A stretch of DNA of 5,452 nt, from positions 1 through 5,452 of the forward strand of contig URZM01000151.1 in assembly GCA_900552315.1 (NCBI GenBank), given 5' to 3'. Below, in pieces: positions 1-5,452 of this stretch (its first letter is position 1; the number at the start of each line of letters is the position of its first letter). Position numbers and translations under genes: made by a program. The stretch comes from an uncultured Bacteroidales bacterium (GTDB taxonomy: Bacteria > Bacteroidota > Bacteroidia > Bacteroidales > Muribaculaceae). The notes below the pieces were generated by a model. It saw only the letters and a list, made by a program, of their open reading frames with translations, did not search any database and was not told the origin of the DNA.

Positions 1-1182
1 GGCTATCGCTCATTTCTGGCTCCGGACGATATGCTCTGGGAGGAGGGGCAGAGGATGCCTCTGCAAGGCGTGCGGCCTCCTCGTGAGAACGACATACAGC
101 TCGGGGCGACCGTCGGTTACAACACATACTCCTCGGGTGCCGTGGCCCTGGACGTGCGCCTGCGCGAGATAGTCTTCTGCCATCCGCACACGGCCTACGA
201 TATAGCCTCTCATGTGACTCGTCCCTTCGCCAGCCCGCTCTCTGAGATGAAGCCTTACGGTGTGGCCACGCTGACCCCGTCATATTTCCTGACCCGGGAC
301 AACTGGAGCCTGCGTGCGGGAGCCAGGGTGGACCTTAGCTGGAACGTGGTGTCGGCCACAGATTTCTCTACGGTGCATGTGGCACCGGACGTGGCCGTGA
401 GCTATGCGGCCCCCAAGGCCACCGTATATCTGAGCGCCACCGGCGGCGTGGAGCCCAACACCCTCGCTTCCCGCTCCGAGCTGAACATGTACCAGAGTCC
501 CGCCTTGGTGAACACGCTGCCGCAGTACTCCCCGCTAAAAGCCGAGATAGGGGTGCGCCTGGGCGATTTCTCCGGCTTCAGCGCCGGGGTGCATGCCGCG
601 TATGCCATAGCGGACAACACCCCGCTCACAGGCTGGTATCCCTACTGGCTTGCCGGGCAGGATTTCGCGCCCGGACAGATGGCAGAGAACATGGCCACCA
701 TGTCGCTCAAGGGGTTCAGCCTGGGAGCCGACGTGGAGTACAGTCTCGGATACCTCCTGAGTGTCAGCGGCTCCATGACCTATCAGCGGCAGAGCGGCAA
801 GGACGGCTGGTTCAACGGCCCTGACCGTCCGCGCTGGACCGCCGACCTGGGCGCGGAGGTGACTCCGCTCAAGGGGCTGGCGGTAGGCGCGAGCTACAGG
901 TACCGCGGCGTGCGCCGCATCTACCTGGCCGAGGGGCAGGTTGACCGTGCGGCCTACTCGCAGGTACCGGACCACAACTTCGGCGACCCTGACGAGACGC
1001 AGGCCATCTCCCGCCGCCTCCCCGACATCTACGACCTCGGGGTGCATGCCCGCTACACCCTGCGCGACCGCTTCACCTTCTCCGCAGCGGTAGACAATAT
1101 CCTGGGATGCGACGACCGCCTCAACCCGCTGATGCCCACCGAAGGGCTCTCCATCACCGGAGGGGTCTCCATCCTGTTCTAA
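1..1182 (+). CDS. Outer-membrane beta-barrel protein, TonB-dependent-receptor-like, C-terminal part (5' truncated)
   Basis: The reading frame is open from the first base to a TAA at 1180-1182, giving 393 visible residues. The start lies outside the window, so the ATG at 31 is internal. The protein is a run of amphipathic beta-strands separated by polar loops and short turns, for example around residues 109-122, 201-217, 248-267 and 278-304. It ends in a final strand that closes on phenylalanine (GGVSILF), the usual signature for recognition by the Bam machinery. The segment DNILGCDD about 30 residues before the end sits where TonB-dependent receptors usually have a DNLFN-like motif. These features support an integral outer-membrane barrel, most likely the C-terminal half of a TonB-dependent receptor or a relative. 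The plug domain and signal peptide would be upstream, so TonB dependence and substrate cannot be judged. The next gene begins 33 bp downstream with no visible terminator between, suggesting co-transcription. Confidence 0.72.
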   Translation, partial: GYRSFLAPDDMLWEEGQRMPLQGVRPPRENDIQLGATVGYNTYSSGAVALDVRLREIVFCHPHTAYDIASHVTRPFASPLSEMKPYGVATLTPSYFLTRDNWSLRAGARVDLSWNVVSATDFSTVHVAPDVAVSYAAPKATVYLSATGGVEPNTLASRSELNMYQSPALVNTLPQYSPLKAEIGVRLGDFSGFSAGVHAAYAIADNTPLTGWYPYWLAGQDFAPGQMAENMATMSLKGFSLGADVEYSLGYLLSVSGSMTYQRQSGKDGWFNGPDRPRWTADLGAEVTPLKGLAVGASYRYRGVRRIYLAEGQVDRAAYSQVPDHNFGDPDETQAISRRLPDIYDLGVHARYTLRDRFTFSAAVDNILGCDDRLNPLMPTEGLSITGGVSILF

Positions 1183-1215
1183 ACAATTATTTTTTCTGTT
1201 CGTTATAACAACACG

Positions 1216-1767
1216 ATGAGCAAGAAACCGAAAGACAAGAAGACCGACTCCCCGCTGGCATACCGCAGCGAGGAGGACCGCTGTTACGGCCTGGCCGGCA
1301 TGGCGCTTGCCTTGGCCACACTCGACGCCATCGACACCGTGGTGCGTGTGAGCGTGGACGAGGACGGCCCCATGGTGCTTTTCTCCAACGAATTTTACTG
1401 GGGCAGCTCACAGGCCGCTTCCCCCAAGGCGCACTGGCACACGCTGATGCGCAATTATCAGATAACCTCCACATTGGCGCTCTCCAACGTGCTGTCGCGC
1501 TGCCTGGTGCGCGAGCGTGGCGCGGATCCGGCCGACATGCTCGCGGCCCTGTACCCTGTGATAGCGCAGGAGGGGCGTGAGGTATGTCAGCTCGAGGACG
1601 ACGAGATACGCCGCTTCTATGACAACTCCCTGATGAAGGCGCACCGTACATTCGGCAATCCACGCCTGCATCCCTACATCGACCGCCTGGCCGAGGTCAT
1701 AACCCGCAGACGCACCCTCTCCGGCCGCGAGATAGCCGAGGAGCTACATGCTCTCCACATTATCTGA
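1216..1767 (+). CDS. Hypothetical protein, 183 aa, probably co-transcribed with the barrel gene
   Basis: I do not recognise this family with confidence. The ATG at 1216 is the natural start, 33 bp after the barrel gene's stop; there is no clear Shine-Dalgarno sequence, which is normal for Bacteroidetes. The protein has a lysine-rich polar N terminus (residues 1-12, MSKKPKDKK...), no signal peptide and no obvious membrane span, so it is probably cytoplasmic. Residues 26-49 are mildly hydrophobic (GLAGMALALATLDAIDTVVRV). The middle is mixed and the last 50 residues look helical and charged, ending RRRTLSGREIAEELHALHII. It has three cysteines (C23, C96, C124) in no metal-binding pattern. Codon use matches the neighbours, and the frame is uninterrupted, so it is very probably a real gene. 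Position suggests a conserved partner of the upstream barrel protein, but that is inference. No terminator follows; the tRNA promoter begins 17 bp after the stop. Confidence 0.8.
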   Translation: MSKKPKDKKTDSPLAYRSEEDRCYGLAGMALALATLDAIDTVVRVSVDEDGPMVLFSNEFYWGSSQAASPKAHWHTLMRNYQITSTLALSNVLSRCLVRERGADPADMLAALYPVIAQEGREVCQLEDDEIRRFYDNSLMKAHRTFGNPRLHPYIDRLAEVITRRRTLSGREIAEELHALHII

Positions 1768-1784
1768 AAAATGTAAGGAGGATT

Positions 1785-1816
1785 TTTGGCGGGTTGCGAA
1801 AAAAACGCTAACTTTG
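1785..1816 (+). promoter_or_regulatory. Bacteroidetes-type promoter for tRNA-Tyr
   Basis: A TTTG at 1785-1788 (-33 box) and TAACTTTG at 1809-1816 (-7 box, consensus TAnnTTTG) are separated by 20 bp, as expected for the primary sigma factor of Bacteroidetes. Transcription would start a few bases after 1816, just ahead of the mature tRNA end at 1830. Between the boxes lies GGGTTGCGAAAA (1791-1802), which recurs at the lipoprotein promoter. Confidence 0.8.
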
Positions 1817-1829
1817 CACCCGCAACCAT

Positions 1830-1912
1830 GGGCGAATACCAGAGTGGCCAAATGGGGCAGACTGTAAATCTGCTGGTTTATACCTTCGGTGGTTCGAATC
1901 CATCTTCGCCCA
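1830..1912 (+). tRNA. tRNA-Tyr (anticodon GUA)
   Basis: This is a class II tRNA of 83 nt. The acceptor stem pairs GGGCGAA (1830-1836) with TTCGCCC (1905-1911), and the discriminator base is A1912. The D stem pairs 1839-1841 with 1853-1855. The anticodon stem (1857-1861 with 1869-1873) encloses the loop CTGTAAA, placing GTA at 1864-1866, which reads tyrosine codons. A long variable arm (about 1874-1887) with a GGT/ACC helix is typical of bacterial tRNA-Tyr. The T arm (1888-1892 with 1900-1904, one G-T pair) has the loop TTCGAAT. The 3' CCA is not encoded (ACG follows), so it must be added after transcription. The gene stands alone with its own promoter and terminator. Confidence 0.97.
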
Positions 1913-1917
1913 CGCTG

Positions 1918-1950
1918 AAAGCCGGAATCTCACTGAGACTCCGGCTTTTT
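1918..1950 (+). terminator. Intrinsic terminator after tRNA-Tyr
   Basis: AAAGCCGGA (1918-1926) pairs with TCCGGCTTT (1940-1948). After one A-C mismatch the stem continues with TCTC/GAGA and closes on a three-base ACT loop, and a T5 run occupies 1946-1950. This is a strong rho-independent terminator for the tRNA. Read on the minus strand the same hairpin is followed only by TTTC, so it could also weakly end the convergent aminotransferase transcript, whose stop codon is 24 bp away. Confidence 0.88.
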
Positions 1951-1973
1951 CGTATCTTGTGGGCATCTCGTCC

Positions 1974-3170
1974 TCAGACGAGGGCTGCCGTGGCGGCTGC
2001 GATGCGGCTCATGGCCTCGCGTATGGCCTGCTCCGAGGTGGCGTAGCTCAGACGCATGTACCCGGGCGCGCAGAACGCCTCGCCGTCCACGCAGGCCACA
2101 TGCGCCGATTCCAGCAGATACATCACATAGTCCGACCCGGCGGCGAGCGTCTTCCCCCCAGGGGTCTTCTTGCCGATCAGGGCGCTCACGTCCGGGAACA
2201 GGTAGAACGCCCCTTGCGGCCTGTTGGTGCGCCAGCCGGGGATGGCGGCGGCCAGTTCCACTATGAGGTCGCGTCGGCGCTCGAAAGCGCGGCGCATCTG
2301 CTCCACGCACTCCTGCGGACCCGTGTAGGCCGCCTCGGCTGCTTTCTGAGCTATGGACGACGGGCCGGAGGTGTACTGCCCCTGGAGCTTGGACACCGCC
2401 TTGACCAGTTCCTGAGGTCCCGCCATATAGCCTATGCGCCACCCGGTCATGGCGTAGGCCTTCGACACGCCGTTGACAATCACCGTGCGCTCCTTCATGC
2501 CGGGCAGCGAGGCGAAACTGACCGTCGGCACCCCGAAATTGATATGCTCATAGATTTCGTCAGACATCACGAGCACCTGCGGGTGCCGCTCCAGCACCCG
2601 GGCCAGGGCCGCGAGCTCGCCGGGGGTGTACACCGATCCCGTGGGGTTGGAGGGAGAATTGAACATCACCAGGCGGCTCTTGGGCGATATGGCCTGCTCC
2701 AGCTGCTCCGGAGTGATCTTGAAATCCTGTTCCACCCCGGCATGGACGGTGACAGGCACTCCGCCGGCGAGCTTGACCATCTCCACATAGCTTACCCAGG
2801 CCGGGGTGGGGATTATCACCTCGTCGCCGGGGTTCACCGTGGCCAGCACCACGTTGCACAGCTCTTGCTTGGCGCCGTTCCCCACCACTATCTGGGCGGG
2901 GGAATACTCCAGTCCGTTCTCGCGGCGCAGCTTGTCGGCCACGGCCTGGCGCAGGCTGAGGTAGCCCGCCACGGGGCTGTAACGCGAATAATTCTCGTCA
3001 ACGGCCCTCTTGGCCGCCTCCTTTATGAAATCCGGGGTGTCGAAATCCGGCTCTCCCACGCTCATGTTTATCACGTCCACGCCCTTGGCCTTCAGCTCGC
3101 TGCTGAGTTGGGACATGGCCAGCGTGGCGGAAGGGGAGAGGCCGGCCACTCTCTCTGAAATCTGAATCAT
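1974..3170 (-). CDS. PLP-dependent aminotransferase, aspartate aminotransferase-like (class I, subgroup Ib)
   Basis: The 398-residue product has the length and motif order of fold-type I, class I aminotransferases of the bacterial aspartate aminotransferase Ib group. These enzymes move an amino group between aspartate (or a related amino acid) and 2-oxoglutarate using pyridoxal phosphate in the cytoplasm. Visible active-site elements, in order, are GNGAKQ (97-102), a tryptophan that would stack on the cofactor (W125, in PTPAW), NPTG (175-178), DEIY with D204 contacting the pyridine nitrogen and Y207, the Schiff-base lysine K237 in VSKAYAMTGWR with R245 for the phosphate, and R373 in MRLSYA, the expected alpha-carboxylate ligand. 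Nothing essential is missing. The ATG at 3168-3170 is chosen because the Bacteroidetes promoter lies just upstream and the N terminus fits the family. There is no Shine-Dalgarno sequence. The gene is monocistronic as far as visible. Exact substrate (aspartate, prephenate or an aromatic amino acid) cannot be told from motifs. Confidence 0.95.
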   Translation of the reverse strand: MIQISERVAGLSPSATLAMSQLSSELKAKGVDVINMSVGEPDFDTPDFIKEAAKRAVDENYSRYSPVAGYLSLRQAVADKLRRENGLEYSPAQIVVGNGAKQELCNVVLATVNPGDEVIIPTPAWVSYVEMVKLAGGVPVTVHAGVEQDFKITPEQLEQAISPKSRLVMFNSPSNPTGSVYTPGELAALARVLERHPQVLVMSDEIYEHINFGVPTVSFASLPGMKERTVIVNGVSKAYAMTGWRIGYMAGPQELVKAVSKLQGQYTSGPSSIAQKAAEAAYTGPQECVEQMRRAFERRRDLIVELAAAIPGWRTNRPQGAFYLFPDVSALIGKKTPGGKTLAAGSDYVMYLLESAHVACVDGEAFCAPGYMRLSYATSEQAIREAMSRIAAATAALV

Positions 3171-3192
3171 AATCTACACTCTTAATTTTTAG

Positions 3193-3224
3193 CAAAGTTA
3201 TACAAAAATATCCTGATAACCAAA
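3193..3224 (-). promoter_or_regulatory. Bacteroidetes-type promoter for the aminotransferase gene
   Basis: On the minus strand, TTTG (3224-3221) and TAACTTTG (3200-3193) are separated by exactly 20 bp, the same spacing as in the tRNA promoter. This predicts a short leader of roughly 15-20 nt before the ATG at 3170, and supports that start codon. Confidence 0.75.
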
Positions 3225-3299
3225 TAATTGCGAATTTGCTTCATGCGCCTTTCAAAATGTCGGCGGCGAGTCGTGAAAAAATATTGAGTCAAACGGCTG

Positions 3300-3326
3300 G
3301 GGTTGCGAAAATTTAAATTAACTTTG
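3300..3326 (+). promoter_or_regulatory. Probable promoter of the lipoprotein gene
   Basis: TAACTTTG at 3319-3326 matches the Bacteroidetes -7 box. No good TTTG is present 19-21 bp upstream (the bases there read GGCT or CTGG), so the -33 region is weak. Instead GGGTTGCGAAAA occupies 3300-3311, identical to a 12-bp stretch in the tRNA-Tyr promoter and nearly the same distance from the -7 box (9 versus 8 bp after the shared GGGTTGCGAA). Transcription would begin near 3332 and give a leader of about 35 nt. Confidence 0.65.
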
Positions 3327-3365
3327 CAGTCAGGAATATACAAACTCTCACAAACTCACTTTAAC

Positions 3366-4967
3366 ATGAAGAAATTCACAGTAAAAACATTGGCGATGGC
3401 GCTGGTGTTCGTGTGCGCTGCCATCCTGTCCTCCTGCTCATGCAGCCGCGACAAGAAGGACCTGCTCTCGTTCGTGCCCGCAGACACCGCCGGAGTGGCC
3501 GTCATAGACCTGACAAACCTCTGGGACCAGCTCGAAATCAAGGCTGACGGCGACGACCTCTCCTACTGCTCCGAACTCAAGGACCTGCTCAAGCTCAGCA
3601 ACGTCAAGAACAAGGACCTGGACAAGGTGGCGGAGCTCCTCAAGATGTTCGAGGGCACAGCCAAGACAATCGTCATATTCGAATATGAGGACGCCGTCTG
3701 GGGTACCTTCTACGTGAAGGACGGCGATGATTTCATCAAGACTCTCGAGGACGAGGGCAAGGCCGATTTCGACAAGGAGGACGGCTATAAGGTGTGGGAA
3801 CACATGGCCGTGAAGGGGGACCAGGTATGGTTCTGCGTCAACCCGGCGAAGATGGATGACGACATAGATCCCGAGGCCATCGAGAAACTCGCCGACCTCG
3901 ACAAGGACAAGCGCTTTGACAAGAAATACGAGAAGATAGCCGAGTACATGCTCGGCGAGGATGTGTGCAGCGCCTATTGCATCAACATCGACAAGGTACT
4001 CGACTATGTGAACAACAGCTACGACCGCCAGATGTGCAACATGGCGCTGAGCATGGTGTTTGACGACGCCAAGTTCCTGGTGGGCCAGAGCAAGCTCAAC
4101 GACAAGGGCATGACGGGCGAGGTGCGTGTGCTCAACGAAAAGGAGAACCCCGCCAAGTTCCTCCTGCCTATGGCCAAGATAGAGGCTGCCGGACTCTCCA
4201 AGCTGAACAACAACGCGCCGCTCATAGCCGCCGTGGCCGTGAACCCCGAGCTGGTGCAGAAAATCAAAGGTGTGATAGAGAAAATGGATGGTCCCCTCAG
4301 CCAGGGTGACCAAGAGATGTTCAGCATCTTGGGAGCCATCTCGGGCACCTCCGGCTTATCCTTTGCCACCCCCACCGACGGAACGCTGGTTCTCAGTTTC
4401 AACAACCCCGACACTCCATCGCAGTTAGGTTCTCTCTTGGCAGAGGCAGGGACCGATGTGGAGTTCAGCACCGCCGGCACCCAGCTTATAGGACGCCTGG
4501 CCGGCTCTCCCGCCGCAGGCCAGGGGCAGGCTCCCTCGCAGCTTGTAGGTCAGTATGCAGGCATATATATCGATGCTGCCAAGGAGGGTGGAAAGCTCAT
4601 CAGCGGTTACGACCTCTCCAAGCTCGGCAAGATGTGGCTGACGCTCGGTCCCGACGGCGACGGCGTCAAGCTGTGCTCTGCCTGGGAAATCAAGAATCCT
4701 ATGCGCACACTTCTCAAGGAGATACTCGCCATAGCCCAGGGCTTCATGTCAAACTCCATCACATCTCCCGCCCTTGAGGAAATGAATCGGGGTTTCTTCG
4801 TTGCACGTCACGAGGCCAGCATGGACTCGGCATACATGGACTCGACGTATATGTACGATGACTATTATTATGACGAATACGCAACGCCCGCTCCGGAAGC
4901 GGCTCCGGCAGTGGAAGCGGCTCCCGCTGCGGACGATTACGCTATGCCCGCTGAGGCTGCTAAATAA
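3366..4967 (+). CDS. Putative lipoprotein, DUF4836-like, with low-complexity C-terminal tail
   Basis: The 533-residue product begins with a lipoprotein signal peptide: MKK, a hydrophobic stretch (residues 8-21) and the lipobox LSSC with lipidated cysteine C24. It should be exported and membrane-anchored. The mature part starts with KKDLLSFVPADTAGVAVIDL (31-50) and contains a second similar segment, NAPLIAAVAVNPELVQKIKG (283-302). The order of these, and the C-terminal part around 422-461, resembles the DUF4836 lipoproteins of Bacteroides as I remember them (about 520 residues, function unknown); this is by memory of the pattern, so moderate. The body is lysine- and aspartate-rich. Residues 486-533 form a low-complexity tail, first Asp/Tyr-rich, then Ala-Pro-Glu repeats. 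The frame is open upstream to a TTG at 3303, but the promoter -7 box at 3319-3326 lies inside that extension and the signal peptide fits the ATG at 3366, so the shorter form is used. No Shine-Dalgarno sequence is seen. The gene appears monocistronic. Confidence 0.87.
   Translation: MKKFTVKTLAMALVFVCAAILSSCSCSRDKKDLLSFVPADTAGVAVIDLTNLWDQLEIKADGDDLSYCSELKDLLKLSNVKNKDLDKVAELLKMFEGTAKTIVIFEYEDAVWGTFYVKDGDDFIKTLEDEGKADFDKEDGYKVWEHMAVKGDQVWFCVNPAKMDDDIDPEAIEKLADLDKDKRFDKKYEKIAEYMLGEDVCSAYCINIDKVLDYVNNSYDRQMCNMALSMVFDDAKFLVGQSKLNDKGMTGEVRVLNEKENPAKFLLPMAKIEAAGLSKLNNNAPLIAAVAVNPELVQKIKGVIEKMDGPLSQGDQEMFSILGAISGTSGLSFATPTDGTLVLSFNNPDTPSQLGSLLAEAGTDVEFSTAGTQLIGRLAGSPAAGQGQAPSQLVGQYAGIYIDAAKEGGKLISGYDLSKLGKMWLTLGPDGDGVKLCSAWEIKNPMRTLLKEILAIAQGFMSNSITSPALEEMNRGFFVARHEASMDSAYMDSTYMYDDYYYDEYATPAPEAAPAVEAAPAADDYAMPAEAAK
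4895..4930 (+). repeat. Two 18-bp tandem repeats within the lipoprotein tail
   Basis: Positions 4895-4912 and 4913-4930 match at 15 of 18 bases, both starting GGAAGCGGCTCC. They keep the reading frame and encode EAAPAV followed by EAAPAA, so copy-number change would lengthen or shorten the tail without a frameshift. Confidence 0.75.
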
Positions 4968-4988
4968 GGGTTGACCTATAACGGACCA

Positions 4989-5021
4989 GGAAGCGCCGGC
5001 TCACCATAGCGCGGCGCTTCC
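4989..5021 (+). terminator. Probable terminator hairpin after the lipoprotein gene
   Basis: GGAAGCGCC (4989-4997) pairs perfectly with GGCGCTTCC (5013-5021), extended by G4998-C5012 and, past a bulged G, GCT/AGC around the loop CACCAT. It begins 22 bp after the stop codon. The downstream tract (GTCTGTTTA) is only weakly U-rich, so termination efficiency is uncertain, but position and stem strength favour this role. Confidence 0.65.
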
Positions 5022-5050
5022 GTCTGTTTAGAACCCTCCATACACCCCAC

Positions 5051-5068
5051 CCGGCAGGGCTATGCCGG
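5051..5068 (+). other. Small GC-rich hairpin between the lipoprotein and ABC ATPase genes
   Basis: CCGGCA (5051-5056) and TGCCGG (5063-5068) form a six-pair stem with loop GGGCTA. No U-tract follows. It could be in the leader of the ABC gene or an accessory part of the terminator region. No convincing TAnnTTTG promoter is visible between here and 5116; the stretch 5084-5107 is just AT-rich. Confidence 0.4.
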
Positions 5069-5115
5069 CCCGACCCGTTTCCCGTATATACATTATTATA
5101 TAAGAGGCTAAGACG

Positions 5116-5452
5116 ATGAAACATACCGAACATCCGGTTATCGACACCATAACCCTCGAGGACACGCTGCCGCGTGTCTTCGCCGACGAGTCCATACCCG
5201 ACTCGCAGGTGTGGCGGCGCACCCTCTCCTTCGAGCGCGGGCGCAACTATGTGATAGAGGCTCCCAGCGGCACCGGCAAGTCCAGCCTGTGCGCCTACAT
5301 CTACGGCAACCGACGCGACTATCTGGGCCACATCCGCTTCGACGGGCAGGACATCTCCGCCATAAAGCCCGACCGCTGGCAGCTGCTGCGCCGCGAGGCC
5401 CTGGCCTACCTGCCTCAGGAGCTCGACCTGTTTCCCGAGCTCACCGCCATGC
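5116..5452 (+). CDS. ABC-type ATP-binding protein, N-terminal part (3' truncated)
   Basis: The frame opens at ATG 5116 and runs off the window after 112 codons. The segment NYVIEAPSGTGKSS (44-57) is the Walker A loop, with K55 and S56 as nucleotide-binding residues; its first glycine is replaced by A49. DLFPELTAM follows LPQE, in which Q101 is the Q-loop glutamine that couples ATP hydrolysis to the partner membrane subunit. The signature motif, Walker B and switch histidine lie beyond the edge. The layout, a short N terminus before an early Walker A, fits a stand-alone ATPase of about 200-220 residues of the LolD/FtsE/MacB type. I recall Bacteroides homologues with a similar TLPxVF leader and xSGTGKSSLC loop, so the A49 change is probably a family trait. 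AAGAGG at 5102-5107, eight bases before the ATG, is an unusually good Shine-Dalgarno-like sequence for this phylum and supports the start. Partner permease and substrate are not visible. Confidence 0.87.
   Translation, partial: MKHTEHPVIDTITLEDTLPRVFADESIPDSQVWRRTLSFERGRNYVIEAPSGTGKSSLCAYIYGNRRDYLGHIRFDGQDISAIKPDRWQLLRREALAYLPQELDLFPELTAM

Noticed and set aside
535..1047. 170-codon open frame on the - strand within the barrel gene
   Set aside because: Antisense shadow without motif or initiation signal; the + strand frame shows clear beta-strand periodicity.
1786..2046. 86-codon open frame on the + strand across the tRNA and terminator
   Set aside because: It covers the tRNA promoter, the tRNA and its terminator and continues into the aminotransferase gene; no function as a protein is credible.
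1959..3158. 399-codon open frame on the + strand, antisense to the aminotransferase
   Set aside because: The translation is rich in His, Arg and Gly with no recognisable motif, while the opposite strand encodes a complete aminotransferase with all catalytic residues. It is a shadow of GC-rich codon use.
3310..3319. AATTTAAATT palindrome as an operator
   Set aside because: It is a short, simple AT palindrome within an AT-rich promoter spacer, expected by chance, with no second copy.
3438..4313. 291-codon open frame on the - strand, antisense to the lipoprotein gene
   Set aside because: The product is His/Val/Leu-rich low-complexity sequence mirroring Asp, Lys and Glu codons of the lipoprotein, and no promoter is seen for it.
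4960..5331. 123-codon open frame on the - strand spanning the gap before the ABC ATPase
   Set aside because: It overlaps the terminator hairpin and the Walker A region of the ATPase in antisense and has no recognisable content.

Overview
The window looks like chromosomal DNA from a GC-rich member of the Bacteroidales. Several features support this. Three promoters carry the Bacteroidetes -7 box TAACTTTG (two of them with a TTTG -33 box), most start codons lack a Shine-Dalgarno sequence, the genes are GC-rich with AT-rich gaps, and ATA is common for isoleucine. The products also fit: a TonB-receptor-like outer-membrane barrel, a DUF4836-like lipoprotein and an ABC ATPase of a type I recall from Bacteroides. 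A Muribaculaceae-like or other GC-rich lineage is plausible, but the genus cannot be fixed from this sequence.

Layout. Positions 1-1182 (+) hold the C-terminal part of an outer-membrane beta-barrel protein that enters from the left edge. After a 33-bp gap comes a 183-residue protein of unknown function (1216-1767, +), probably in the same transcript. A tRNA-Tyr(GUA) gene follows (1830-1912, +), with its own promoter (1785-1816) and an intrinsic terminator (1918-1950). Convergent to it is a complete PLP-dependent aspartate-type aminotransferase (1974-3170, -), whose promoter lies at 3193-3224. A 195-bp divergent intergenic region separates it from a lipoprotein gene (3366-4967, +) with its own promoter and a ragged acidic/tyrosine and Ala-Pro-Glu-rich C-terminal tail. 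After a 148-bp gap with two hairpins, an ABC-type ATPase gene starts at 5116 (+) and runs off the right edge.

The genes look like neighbouring housekeeping and cell-envelope units rather than one pathway: envelope proteins (barrel, lipoprotein, possibly an ABC exporter or lipoprotein-release ATPase), translation (tRNA-Tyr) and amino-acid metabolism (aminotransferase). I found no mobile element, CRISPR array, defence locus or other clearly novel system. The points most worth a second look are a 12-bp element shared by the tRNA and lipoprotein promoters, the low-complexity tail of the lipoprotein, and the unidentified 183-residue protein next to the barrel gene.
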